64,000 nucleotides of DNA from Gongronella butleri. Its lineage: Eukaryota > Mucoromycota > Mucoromycetes > Mucorales > Cunninghamellaceae. The stretch lies in NCBI GenBank assembly GCA_025201375.1, contig JAIWZP010000012.1, positions 1 through 64,000 on the forward strand, given 5' to 3'. Positions 11,455 through 23,500 of this stretch are shown piece after piece (positions within the stretch are counted from its first letter, which is position 1; each line of letters opens with the position of its first letter). The position numbers were made by a program, and so were the translations under genes. The notes under the pieces are model-generated. The model saw nothing but the letters and a program-made list of their open reading frames with translations. It made no database searches and was not told the DNA's origin.

Positions 11455-12858
11455 GAGTCAAAAAAAAAAAAAAAAAAAAAAAAAAAGAAAAGGAAAGAAT
11501 GAGAAAGGTCCAGGCGCGCTCTCTTGCAGTCCGGTTCGCCGGACAACACGTGGATGTGGCTCTCCGGCCACTATTGGAGTCCAAATCGGTGTTAAGTCAT
11601 GTGAGGAGGGCTGTCACCAATGCATTGTGCGCACGGGCCATCTGGCCTGTGTGTCATGCCTTGTGCAAGCTCTGGCGACTGCTATGTAATTTTCCTTTGC
11701 TTCCTCGCGCAGCGAGCTCTAGTAGGTGACTCCATGGCGTGTCAGAGACGGCTAGGGCTGCAAAATCGAGCATTTTCAGGTCAACACGGCAAATTACGAT
11801 GTCAAGGCCATCTAGGCAGTTTAGCAAGCGAAGTCGAGTGTTGGTGTCACAAGAAGAATCAATAGTGATGCGCAGCGGTCCGCGGCCACTCAGCGCAAGT
11901 CAAAAACACGCTTTTGGAAGTATCTTGGCGCTTCTTTTTGCTATTTCTCACACGCCTTGCCTCCACTCCATCATTCTCTCAGTGGCATTTCCGTTTTCTT
12001 TTTTTTTCCAGTGCACCAGTAAGAATGGGCGACAGCCTGGAGAAACGCACCTACAAAAAGACGGCGGGATTTTAATGGCATTTTTTCTGAACCTTGTGCC
12101 CAACTAGGCATTCTTGCCACATGTGCTCTCGCTTTCTGTTAGTGGACACACCTATTTGCGTGCGAAGGTTTGCGTGGGGGAAAAATGTCACATGAGACCC
12201 GGGGACCAGCATACACCGAGACAAATCGGCAGCTTTCTCGTGTTATTGCTTTCTTTCTCCTTCGCTTCCCAAATGGCGCCAATAGGCCAAAAACGACACG
12301 GGGTGCGCTCCAGACACGAAGGATTCATCAGAATCATCAAACGAGAGCCGTGCCGTAGCGAATTGATAACGGTATTAAATGTCGCTGACCGAGAAACCCG
12401 ACTTTTACGACGATTTGAATGCATTTGTGGGAGGATTAGTCAGGAATTGGACTCCGTTGCCATAAAAGGCGTGCTCAGGCACAGGGTAAATTTGGCTGAT
12501 TGGACAAACCCCACTTATCATTGATCGGGCACAGCTGTCAAACACAGAACAGCCTTGTGCCCTTTTAGATACGCGTGGGCGGGTCGAATTCTCTGAATTG
12601 AACCTTGCACGTCATTTCTACCTTGCTATCCGCACTAGGCTGCGTGTATTCGTTCCGCCTTTTGAGTTTAGCTTTAGTCTGTTCGCACGCCTTTCAAGAA
12701 AAAAGTATAAGAATCAAGTTTGCAAAACTTGGTTATGCCCCCCTTTTTTTCTTTTTCTCTCTGTTCCCCTTTTATTTTCTTTTGGTTCTTCATCCACGCC
12801 CCACTTTTTTTAAACGAAAATTATCATAAAGTAACTCTTTTCGTCTTTTTAACATCTA
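11455..12858. promoter_or_regulatory. gene-poor spacer upstream of permease B
   Basis: Begins with an A tract (about 11460-11486). A 136-codon open frame at 12114-12524 (+) is not recognised. T/C-rich leader sequence lies before the ATG at 12859. Confidence 0.4.
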
Positions 12859-14414
12859 ATGAATGGTGATCAAGTAATCAACAAGGTAAGACTTCGTCTC
12901 AATGGCACGTTTCATTAGTCTGACCCGCTCGTTTTGCTTTCCATTGGATCAGAAACGCACCCTTACTCTTGACAAGCCCGATATTTCACATATCGAGTCG
13001 AGTGCTGTGAATGCTGATGCAGACCATCTAAAGGACCTTGGTTACAAGCAAGAATTCACGCGCAATCTTGGCTCCGTTTTGCAAGTGGCCTTTCCGTTCA
13101 CGGCCATGGGCGTGCTGCCTAATTGGCTGGTGGGCTTTGGCCCCAGTCTTGCATCCGGCGGCCCCAGCTCACTCTTTTGGGGCTGGATCATCACGGCGCC
13201 CATGACGCTGGCCGTTGCGGCGTCCATGGCTGAAATTTACTCGTCCTACCCTCTCAACGGCGGCTTTTATTCTTTCAGCTACTACCTCAGCAGCAAGCGC
13301 TGGGGTCCATTGATGTCCTGGCTCACAGGTTATATTTATGCGGCCGCAACACTTGCAGCCAATATGACGGTTGCATGGAATTTAGCCCAACTGATCATCG
13401 GCATGGCCAGCGTCGTCCGTCAGGAGACCATCGATAATCTGGGCGCTTACGTCGGCATCTACGTTCTCATGTCCATCATTTGCACGGCCTGTGGCTTTGC
13501 AGGTCTCCGATTTACCAACTGGCTTAACTACTTTATGGCCTTTTGGCTTTTTGCAAACACGTTTGTTTTTGCCATATCGGTACCACGTAAGAGAGAAAGA
13601 AGAGAGAGAAAAAACAGAAAAAAAACATACATTCGTGACTCATTCCCTTTTTTTATCAGTGCTCGCGCCCACAAACAACAATGCGTCATGGGTGTTCACA
13701 CAATTCACCAATGAAACCGGCTACGAAAACTTGGCGCTTGTCTTTTTCCTCGGATTGTTGCAATCCGGCTGGACGATGGTTGGTTTCGATGCTGGCATCA
13801 CCATCAGCGAAAACACAAAGGTACAAGAAAAAAAAGAAAAAATTGACGAATTGGCAAGCTGAGACTGATGAATTTGCTTCGTAGGATGCCTCCAAGGAAG
13901 GACCCAAGGGTCTGATGTAAGTCACGCGACGCGTCTTGGATTGCAAAAGGGGTATTGGAAAAAAAAAAAAAACTCAATTTTTTTCCCTATTTTACCAGGA
14001 CCTGTGTGATCTTGGCACTTATCCAAGGCATCGCGCTGACCGTGGCTGTCTTGTTCTCCATCCAAGATTTGGATGCTCTAATCAACTCGGACATGCCCAT
14101 CGCTGACTTTTTTATGCAAGTGACGCAGAACAAGCATGTTTCGGCCTTCTTTTTGTCCGTGATGGTCATTGCGCAATTCGGCTCCTTATCCAATACCAGT
14201 GTCGCGTTTACGCGCATTTGTCACGCCATGGCACGCGATGGCGTGCTCCCCTATTCCCGCTTTTTTTACAAACTCCACAATGAGGTCCCTGTTCGCCTCG
14301 CCGTCATGCAAATCGTCATCATGACCCTTGTTATCCTCCCCATATTTGCCACGGACGTCTTTTGGTCCGCAATTCTTTCACTTGGCGTTGTTGCCTATAA
14401 TGTAAGTGATAAAA

Positions 14415-14479
<65 letters not shown>

Positions 14480-14859
14480 AAACCGCCAAAAACGATGCGA
14501 CTCAATTTGATAGCCAATCAACTGACCTTTTTCACTTTTTTTTTTAGATGGCCTATGCTCTTCCGTTTGTGTGCCGCTTGATCTGGGTGCGCGACAAGAT
14601 GCCCAAGGGTGCTTTTGACCTTGGCCGCTGGAGTTTGCCCTTGAACATCATTTCCGTGCTTTGGATCTCGTTCCTGTCGATCATTCTGTGCTTCCCTGCT
14701 GTTTCCCCTGTCGATGCAGCATCGATGAACTACTCATCGCTCATGATCGGCGCCGTGGTTTTGTTTTCACTTGCATATTACGCGATCAAGGGCCGCAAGA
14801 CCTTTCATGGCCCACGCGCCAATGCTGACGACGACAATGACGAAGCTGTTGTCTTTTGA
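12859..14859 (+). CDS. amino acid/GABA-type permease (APC superfamily), paralogue B
   Basis: Paralogue of the gene at 7616-9717, same role. Exons: 12859-12885, 12953-13586, 13660-13820, 13885-13916, 13999-14401, 14548-14859; 522 residues. Shared marks are LGYKQEF, SLASGGPSSLFWGW, SMAEIYSSYPLNGGF, NNASWVF, SIQDLDALI, SFTRLLH-type helix 8 (here AFTRICHAMARD) and MPKGAFDLGRW. The start is taken at 12859 so that a 27-nt first exon joins in frame; the longer frame from 12902 lies mostly in the intron. The last intron carries an uninterrupted run of 58 A (14417-14474). Two intron positions are shared with paralogue A (before LAP-NNASW and before the last exon). Others differ, so introns changed after duplication. 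Confidence 0.93.
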
Positions 14860-15440
14860 GCGTGATTCCCCCGTCGTCTTTTCCCACTCTGTACCTAGCA
14901 ATTGCCCTTTTGTATTTCTATGTCAATTAAAAAAAGTCCCTATTTTGCCAAATTTCTCATTTTTTGAATCGTTTTTTTTCTTTTCTTCTGGCGTTGTGCC
15001 TTGCTATGATAAAGCTTACTTCTGTGGCAGCATGGTGGGAGCATGAAAATGCGGCTGTTTTTCTCGGGACACTATTTTCAAGCCACTAGAGGCGCATGTT
15101 GACGGAAAAACGTACGATATTACTGGAGCTTGCTAATCGATCACCCAAGAGTCCATAGTACAAACGAATCCACGTGTTCTGGTGTCAGCTCGTTATAATA
15201 TGCGGCTAGTTGGACAAATGCCTCACGAGAAAAACGACAAATGGTCAATATTGATGGAAATCAGCTTCCACGTTGGATCCAAATAGCCTTATGGCCTTGA
15301 AATGGACCTCGGCATGAACTTGCAAATGGGATGCCTCGAAAGGAATTCAACTCGCGGCTGTTAGAAATCTTTGGGGTGCATTACACGCAAACAAACATTT
15401 TGTTCTTGTTGAGCCCAAAAATGAAAAATGAAAAATCAGG
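14860..15440. other. intergenic, no gene recognised
   Basis: 3' flank of permease B followed by AT-rich sequence. No repeat or gene was recognised. Confidence 0.55.
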
Positions 15441-16512
15441 TTTCTAGAATTGCACCAAACTTGCACATACAATAGAGTGCATCGAGAAACCGGTAAAAGT
15501 GGGAAAAAAGAATGTGGTCCACCAGCTCAGTGACGAGCAATGTGCGAATTTAGCAAAAACTTTCCAAGCACCTTGAAGCTCATAAACGCGTCGTGGAGGG
15601 ATTCTGGCCCATACTCCAACAGGGTATGGTCCTGGCTCATAAATATGATGAGTGCAAGAAGTCCGTACAATTGCGGTAGCGCGAGAAATCACGCGTCAAA
15701 AATCGTCCAAAAAAAGGCATAGTTTTGAACCTGCGTCAATTACGTCAAGTTGCATTATTGCCACCGATCAATGATTGTCTCGTATGCGCCAATTCGCACT
15801 CGTTCTTATGATCGTCATTTTTTGGGGCTGCGACCAGTTTTTGTCGAGATTACCTTGACCCATAAACATGTACTCAAGACACAAATTGTTGCATTTTCGC
15901 GAAAACCAGCTGATTAACCTCTCATTTTTTTCTTGTTTTTGCAAGTAAATCAGTTGTATCCATCCGATATTATTAGATTGGCGTGGCGATCTGACGACTA
16001 AAATCTTGTCCTTCTCAAATCCTCGACTGCACCCCTGGGAAAATCGACAATGTTTGAAAATCATCATTGCTCGCCTAGCAGCAATCGTACCACCACGAGA
16101 GTGGGCTCATTTGAACGAGCTCATTTTACTCTTTGATCAAACGTGTGGACGTCCATGTATGTCGCAAATCCATTGACAAAGCAAGAAAATAAAACATCAC
16201 TTATCGCTTATTTCTCGACAACGGTCTATTCGATCAGTCAAGTTTTTGACGTAGACACGAAAGAATTGTGCCGAAAGGTCTAAAGGATCCGTAGCACGCA
16301 TTATGTATATTGGCGCAAGAAGCATCGACAATGTATCAAAAGCCGAAAATCAATCAATTCGAGATTGCTGGCGTTTCAAAGATCCGATTTCCTTCAAACC
16401 TGCCCCTCGTAGGCAATCAAAGGATCACAGAAAAGGAAAAATATAGAATGATTGCCCTATGGGATGGATCTAGCCCAAAATCAAAGATCAAGAGCGTAAA
16501 TTACCTATTGTG
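15441..16512 (+). other. cluster of open, unrecognised exon-like segments
   Basis: Several plus-strand segments look coding though no family is recognised. (1) After a TTTAG site at about 15551: QKLSKHLEAHKRVVEGFWPI and onward, one in-frame TAG at about 15676-15678, then GIVLNLRQLRQVALLPP. (2) About 15952-16176: 70-odd open codons including LDWRGDLTTKILSF and VPPREWAHLNELILLFDQ. (3) About 16294-16512: 70-odd open codons including MYQKPKINQFEIAGVSKI and ending KSVNYLL-stop. Introns here are not T-rich as elsewhere, and the frame cannot be carried through the whole stretch. It may be a decaying gene, a lineage-specific gene with misread splice sites, or chance. Confidence 0.25.
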
Positions 16513-16806
16513 ATCTATTTCTCCACGAGGATGTGCTGAAGTGACCGGCAACCTGAACGTCACGGAAGTATCCCTATCGTGAAAAAAGGACATGGGCAAT
16601 ATCTCAGGGCAACTTGGCTCATTAACTTAAATTAAAATGGTAAATTTGCACGTAAAAGTAGTTTTTAGCTCTCGTTTCATGCGCGTCCACATTTGCAAGA
16701 CGGCAAAACACGTGTGCATCACCTCCAGGATTCACGTTTGCACTATTTGAGAATAAAAAGAGGCGCGACACGGCGCGTGTCCATCACTGTACTTTTATTT
16801 CGTATT

Positions 16807-17874
16807 TCAAGGCGTGACTACAGTGAGTTTAAAAGCACGTGCATTGTTTTCCGCGTCCTCGAGGGCCTTGTTGATGTCATCGAGGCCAAATTGGGAGCTT
16901 GTGTCAAAGAGGTCAAGGTCGACGAGACCCGCATCGATCAAATCGAGCAATTGCTTTCCTGCGGTCGACGGGTACATGAAATTGCCCAAAATATTGAGGC
17001 TTCGGGTCATGATGGGGAAATAGGGCAATTCTGCGGTGCCGATGGATCCGTTCATGATGACGAGAGTACCATTGACGCGCAGGGCATTGAGGGCGGAGCG
17101 CATGAGGGTGGGTGGTGCATTGGCGTCAAGCAAATCAAGTGCCATGTCAATGGGTCCGCCGGCAGCCTGTTGGAACGCAGCCACATTTTCATCCTCGGAA
17201 GCGCCAATGGCCACGGGGACGAGGCGCGGACCGAGCTTGTCGCGCAGAGATGCAAGTTTGGCAACATCACGCGTTGGCGCGAGAACGCGACGCGCTCCCA
17301 TGGCAAGAGCGAGCACAATGGCGTTGCTTCCAAAGTAGCCTGTGCCTCCGAGCACAATGACGGTTTGGCCAGGCTGCAACTGGCCCTTGAGGAGCCCACC
17401 CATTGCGACAAGCAACCCATTCACCGCGGTCAGACGCGCCGCGTCGTCTTTTGTGCCAATGGACGCGGGAATCACAAAAAGATTCTCGAGCGGCATAAGC
17501 ACACGCTCAGCAAAGCCGCCATGGCGATACGTCTCGGAAAGCCCACTGTCCGGGCAGAATAAACCTTGCAAAATGGTCTGTGGCTGCAATGGATCGTCGC
17601 GCGTGCGGATTGTCGGATCACAAAACACGAGGTCACCAACCTTGACGCTGCCAGCATCCGATCCGACGCTCTCAACAACACCAACCGCGCTACAGCCCGG
17701 AATCAAGGGCAATTGGAGAGGGAACGGCTGTGCGCCAGAGAGGACATGTCGATAATAATGCACAACCGGTGCAGCCAGCACCTTGACAACTGCCGAGCCA
17801 GCCGTCAGCTTGGGCTCATCCACTTGCTCCACCGTCAATTCAGGCGATCGTGTCTTCAAAATGGCAGCCTTCAT
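16807..17874 (-). CDS. medium-chain dehydrogenase/reductase (alcohol dehydrogenase or quinone reductase-like), intronless
   Basis: NAD(P)-dependent oxidoreductase, probably cytosolic; substrate unknown. 355 residues in one exon. The GroES-like N-terminal barrel contains PLIPGCSAVGVVESVGSDAG and a VGDLVF turn. The Rossmann domain has VIVLGGTGYFGSNAIVLALA, followed by a long catalytic/cofactor domain ending HINK-like DDINKALEDAENN. Catalytic zinc ligands in the usual GHE context are absent (GCSAVG instead), and no structural zinc cysteine cluster is visible, so it is likely zinc-independent. The start is MKAAILKTRS at 17874; a frame 20 codons longer would include T-rich leader. It is the only confidently called gene in the window without introns. 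Confidence 0.88.
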   Translation of the reverse strand: MKAAILKTRSPELTVEQVDEPKLTAGSAVVKVLAAPVVHYYRHVLSGAQPFPLQLPLIPGCSAVGVVESVGSDAGSVKVGDLVFCDPTIRTRDDPLQPQTILQGLFCPDSGLSETYRHGGFAERVLMPLENLFVIPASIGTKDDAARLTAVNGLLVAMGGLLKGQLQPGQTVIVLGGTGYFGSNAIVLALAMGARRVLAPTRDVAKLASLRDKLGPRLVPVAIGASEDENVAAFQQAAGGPIDMALDLLDANAPPTLMRSALNALRVNGTLVIMNGSIGTAELPYFPIMTRSLNILGNFMYPSTAGKQLLDLIDAGLVDLDLFDTSSQFGLDDINKALEDAENNARAFKLTVVTP

Positions 17875-18924
17875 TTTTTTTTCTTTTTTGTAAGAAAAAT
17901 TGATCTGTGAGAAAGAAAGTAACGGTCTGGCCATGCAATTGTCTTTTTTTTTTTATCTGGTTCACCGATACTGCTGTGGGAACTGACGAGCGATTTGGGG
18001 CTTTCCAATGTCACCAAACGAGGGAATAGCCTTTTTTGGCTCATTTTGTGCCCATGGGCCCCAACACCCAAGACGTGTGCCATTGTGGTGCCGGCCATGT
18101 TGCACCAGGATGTGTCTATCTCTGCAATTTTTCTATTTGAAGTGCCCATTGTGGCAAATTGCGCCACGAATTGCAACCGAAGAACGGATTTTGGCACAAA
18201 AGGATGTTTTCCATCATTTTGCAAGGTATTGCCCAGCGCAATGGCTCGTTTTCTTTTGAGTCGTGATCGGTATAGGCAGCAGCCACAACTTTCACATGTC
18301 GCCGCATCACATCTGTGGCTTGCATCGTAAAAATGAAGCAAAAACCAAGAGAATTCCCTTTCAAATGTCCCTCAAACAATGCCCTCGGCGATCGGCTCGG
18401 CACAATTCCAGTCCGAGAGTGGTACAAGAATCGCTGCATATTCCTGGTAACAGGGAAAACGTGTGAAAAAGTCAAAATACAATAGATCACCAGTTTATCG
18501 GTAATCGACATTGGCTTTCACGCTTTATCGACCAATTTTTTTATTTAATTTTTTTTTTTGCATCGTTTTCCCCCCCCCATCAAATCATCAAACAAATGTG
18601 TGCATTGGACAACAATCAGATTATCCACCGAAAACCAATCTGCAAACCAACAAATTGAAAGGGAATCTCTCTCCAAAGCCGGGTCGCCGCTTTGTTTACC
18701 CGTGCTTGGGGACGCTTTTTACTCAATATCTTCCCAAAAAGCAAAAAGTTTTTTATTATCATATGAGTGAGCAGTGGGCGCTATAAAGAGAGAATAGCCA
18801 GCCGAGGAAAAGGGGAGAGAAGGGAATTAGCGATGGGGAATGACCAGCGCCGGTCTAGAAGAATGAAACAAAATGAGAAATGAGAATTGCGACTCGCCCA
18901 ATTTTTCGTTTTTTTTTTCGTTTC
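17875..18924. other. intergenic, no gene recognised
   Basis: Contains the promoter of the dehydrogenase gene. The minus frame at 17871-18341 is open but resembles nothing and crosses the T-rich leader. No other feature seen. Confidence 0.5.
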
Positions 18925-19504
18925 TTACACTGTGGCCTGCAGACAAGAACAGGGCAGCGCCCTGCACGTTGTCGCGGCTGCAGCGCGCCTGGCGGCCACG
19001 CATGCCGGGAGCCTCAATACGCACAGGACGGAGGAATGGGACAGATTCACCCAAATGGTTGCAGACTTGTGTTTGGCGTGAGAAGCCGAGCCAATATCAT
19101 CGGCTCGGCAAAACAAGTACCACGCGGAGCAGCGCGTAGTAACTGCCGCACGCGGTAGAGACGATGCAGCGCTGGCAGAGGCCATGGGCGCGCTGCATGG
19201 CCAAGTCACCGGGCGGCAGCATAATAGAATTGCGCACCGGGACGCGCCGCCACCCGGTTGTAAAAGTCGCGCGAAACCTGCGCTGCCAAAAAGGATGGGC
19301 TGCAATCCAGCCGTAAAAGTTGCGCGAAACGCGCACACTCCAAGAGGTCTTGCGACGTCAAGAAATCACCCACCAAATGCCACACCTCGTTTGACAGGTC
19401 ATTGTCACGCCCACCAAGTGCCACACCTCGTTCAGCAGGTCATTGTCGCGGTCGTGGTAGACGCGCACAGGCGTAAGAGCAGAGAAAGAAGGCAGATACG
19501 ACAT
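18925..19504 (-). pseudogene. F-box-like gene broken by short tandem duplications
   Basis: Minus ATG at 19504, after a T-rich leader, starts MSYLPSFSALTPVRVY and enters an F-box-like stretch (NDLLNEVWHLVG). A 41-bp unit is tandemly duplicated (19369-19409 and 19410-19450). Because 41 is not a multiple of three, the frame is lost. After the second copy the original frame resumes as NDLSNEVWHLVGDFL, TSQDLLECARF, with another degenerate duplication (about 53 bp apart, TAAAAGT-GCGCGAAAC at 19261 and 19314), then a stop at 19206-19208. Other frames downstream show CQRC-containing sequence that may be the remaining protein. No intron can repair both shifts. F-box proteins recruit substrates to SCF ubiquitin ligases; this copy looks inactive. 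Confidence 0.5.
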
Positions 19505-20543
19505 AGCGGGAAAGAAAAGAGAGCTGAAAAAAGCGAAGAGAAAGAACGAGAAAGAAAGAAAAAAAAGAAAAAACGGGTGCCCCCAAAAAATAGCCATCTT
19601 TTTTCACTCCCTCACGTGAGAATCGTCTGTGCAAGAGCCATCGCCATTGATTTTTATCAGCATTGATCAGTTTGGCAGCCAAACACACACACACACACGC
19701 ACACACACAGAACATCAGTCACATGCAAATCCGAGATTCATGCAAAAATGACCCGCAAATCGACCAATTCACTCACAGGCTGCAAGTAATTGAGTGTACA
19801 ACCATGCAAAGACGCGTCGCGCTGCCATCCTTCATGTCAATTGCTTTTTTTATTATTTTTTACTTTGTTTTGCTCTGTATGATTAAAAACAGCCCATGAA
19901 TGCGCGAAACCCTAAGAAATCGTGAGAAAGGATGTCTGAAAAGTGACCATTGAATGCAGCATGTCAAAAAAAAAAAAAAAAGCAAGGGGGCTCATGTCGC
20001 ACAAAAGTCGCGTCAAGACCAGGCAGTGTCCGTGCGCTATTTTCAAAAGGAGAAAGGCGCCTTTCCACAAGGTGCCCTCATCAAGGTCATTGCTCTTCTT
20101 TTAATCCTTCAATTGTGCGCCTACACAAAAAAAAAAAAAATCAAAGAAAAGGGAGCTGAAAAATTCAAGAGATCACTGAAGCACGCGCGGGTCGTGTCCA
20201 AGATGTACAAAATCGATGTCCATGAGTGTACACGTTTTCGTGGCACGCCCCAAGCTCATCAAAACGCGTCAATTGCTTAACTGCCCCCGAGAAAATGCAC
20301 AAAAGCACTATTTCTATGTATTTCGTGCTTTTCATGCCCAATGTCGTCCACGAGCAAGCACGCAAGCGTGGTTTGTCGATTTTTGCATCCAGTATCTCAG
20401 GACAGGGCGGGCATGGACGGAGTTGGAAATGGAGCACAGAAAGGCAAAAGGGCAAAAGAAGTGGTATCCATTTCTTGCTCCTGTTTCTTTTCAACGTTTC
20501 TTTTTTTCATTCTTAGGGGTGCTTGACTTTTTTTTTTTTTACA
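19505..20543. other. intergenic with a CA microsatellite
   Basis: A (CA)n-like run lies at about 19681-19710. The rest is AT-rich with A tracts at 19965-19980 and 20127-20140. T-rich leader of NRDE2 at 20520-20540. No gene recognised. Confidence 0.55.
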
Positions 20544-23500
20544 ATGGCGGACCACGTATGTCAGAGATGCGTGCAGTGATATTTGGCAGGTTTTTCTTAT
20601 ATTTATGTATCTTTTAGGCAAAGAAGCACCCGGGGATTCCGCCTCCACCGTCGTTTTCGTCCGCACCAAGTACGAGCGACGTGAATATGGCGCCGTCCTT
20701 TTCGTCGGCCCCTGATCTCGCAGGTAAACACGTCGCATATGGCGATCATGCGCGGAAAATGACGGTATTCACGCTGTTTTGCCTTTTTTTCAGCGCTGCA
20801 AGACTCTGACGACGGGCGATCGCCGGAAAGGCACCGAAAGAAGAAGAAAAAGGACAAGAAAAAGAAGAAGGCGCGGTCGCGGTCGCGGTCGCGGTCGCCT
20901 GTTGGCCGACGCCACCACACACGATCTCGCTCGCCACCTGCCAAAAATCGCGCGCGCTCTCGATCCCCATCGCACAAAAAGCGTGCGCGATCTCGGTCGC
21001 CTTCCGATAGATATCATACGCGCTCTCGGTCGCCATCCGACCGACAATACACGCGGACACGGTCGCGTGACAGACGCCCATCGGCCGAAAAGAAGCGCCG
21101 GCACCGGCGATCGTCGCCTTCCCCGTACGATCGCGATCGCCATTCTCGACGACGACGCTCACGCTCACGCTCACGCTCCCCACGCCGAGAACATGAGTAT
21201 TTTGTAAGGAAGGCAAGGAATTGAGGGGCAATTGGCAAATCGTTGACGCCTTTTTTTTTTTACTTAATTTAGGAGGAGCGCATCGAGGGATTCGTCATGG
21301 ACCGCCACGGCGATGCCGACAATGTGCGCTATGGCATCAACAGGCACGAAGTGCCTGCGTACTCGCGCTTCGGCCGCGGGTTCGTCGTTGGCCTCGATCG
21401 CACTGTCTCGCTCGGCGCACGCACAGAGAAAAACGAGATTGAGCTTATACCCTCCACTATGCGCAAGGTAAAAACGGCGCTCGCAGCAAATACCCCTTGA
21501 TTCACGTGCTCTTTTATCACCCAGAAACGCCCCACCGAGCGGCCGCTCGCGCTTCCTACCGCCACAAGGCAAGTTGGTTTGCGATTTAAACCCTTTTCTT
21601 CGCTCACTTGCTTATTTTTTTCAGATTGATTCGTAGCGAGGCCGACTCTGACGACGCATTCCTGCATCAGCAGGGCGAAATTGACATCGACAGCGACCAT
21701 GAGGACGACGAAAAGGACGAATGGCTATCCAGCGGCCTTGATTACCGCACGGTTCATTCCAAAATCAAGCCCGACGCCGCCAACACCGATGCGCCGCGCC
21801 AGCAAACGATGGACGAGTACATGGACAACGCAACACGCAAGCAACTCAGCGAATTCAACAGAAAGCTAGCGGATGTAAGTGGCGAAAATGGAGGAAAAAA
21901 GATGAAAACAAGGCTGACTCTCATTTTTTTTTTTTTTTTTTTTGCAGAACCCGGCAAACATCGAGATCTGGTTGGCCTTTGCAAGTTTCCAGGAACGCAT
22001 TGCATTGTCCATGTATGGCGGCGACACACGTCGCGACGAGCATACGCGCGCATCCATCGCGGATGTCAAGATTAGCGTCTATGAAAAGGCACTCGGCCAC
22101 AATCCTCACAGCGACCGTCTCTGGACCGAGTATCTCCGCTGCGGCGCCGAGGTCTGGAGGTAAGAAATGGAGCTGGTGGAAAAAAAAAAAAAAAGGCAAC
22201 TGGCGTGTGCTGATTCTTGTTTTCTGTCTTTTTTTTTTCTTCCTTTCTTTTTTTGGCGTTTTAGTTCTGTGCAACTGCTCAATCATTGGGACACAGCGTT
22301 GCGGCGCTGCCCGAATGCGCTCAGCATGTGGACCGAGTACATCAACCTGCGCCAGACCGACTTTGCCAGCTACAATTATCAAGATTGCTGCCGTGTCTTT
22401 GACGACTGCATTGCCAACCTCCGTGACGCCGCGCATGAATTGCGCCAGGGCCCCGATGCGGCGCAAAATCCAGGTAGAGAAAGCTGGACGGGCTCCATCC
22501 ACACGTCACAATTGCTCACTTTTTTTTATGCAGAATTGGCGTCGATCGAGTCCGTCATGGTGTACATTCTTGTGCGCTATGTTCTCTTTATGAAACAAGC
22601 TGGTAAGCGAAAATGATATGGGGAATGCGCGCAATGCTCAATGGTTGTTTTATAGGATACAAAGAACACGCTTATGCGCTGTACCAGGCGATGTTTGAAT
22701 TCAACTTTTACCGGCCGCTGCTTTATGCGCAGGTGGGCACGACCACATTTGCCGACATGGTGCGCGACTTTGCCGAGTTCTGGGACAATGAGGTGCCGCG
22801 TTTTGGCGAGCCCGGGGCCGAGGGATGGGCTGCGTATGCCCTGAAAAAGAGCAGTAAGACCTTTTTTACGCGCTTTGTACGGCCAATTGGTCCCCCCCCC
22901 ATTGACTTTTTTTACCCGCGCAGACAACGAGTCGGTGGAAATCATGGCGCCTAGGAAAAACATCGTGTTCAATGGCAAGCCGCCAAGTAAGATGAAGACA
23001 CGCTGCGCAAAACACGTTGTTTGATTTTTTTTTTTTTTGCGATTTAGTGTTGAATCTCCAAGACTGGCTGCAGCAAGAACGGCTCCAAGAAGACACGAAC
23101 GTGATGCCCAGTCGCATGGATGGTAAGAATGATTGTGTGTGGCGCCCCTGAATCACAATTGACGCGTTTTTTATCATGTAGATGAAGAAGATTTGTCGAT
23201 CAGCGACGATCCGTTCCGCATGGTGGTGTCGGACGACCTGAAACGATCACTGTTCACGGTGACGACGGATGCGGCGCGGTTGAGCCTGATGTACGGCCTG
23301 TTTACGCTGCTTGGCTTACCATTTGCGCCATTGGGCATTGGCACAAACACATTTTTCAACACCGACACGTTTACACGCAACGACATGCGCGTCGACGGGT
23401 TCTGGCCGGCCAAGCAGCCTGCACGCAACGTGCTCACCTACGTCGACGGCATTGCCATGAGCGAAATCCATCAAAACGACCAAGATCCCTTTAGCATGCC

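Noticed and set aside
12114..12524. 136-codon open frame (+) in the spacer before permease B
   Set aside because: No recognisable domain, no supporting splice structure, and composition like surrounding DNA; listed only as part of the spacer.
17871..18341. 156-codon minus-strand frame upstream of the dehydrogenase gene
   Set aside because: Passes through a T-rich leader and an A tract and resembles no protein; probably chance.
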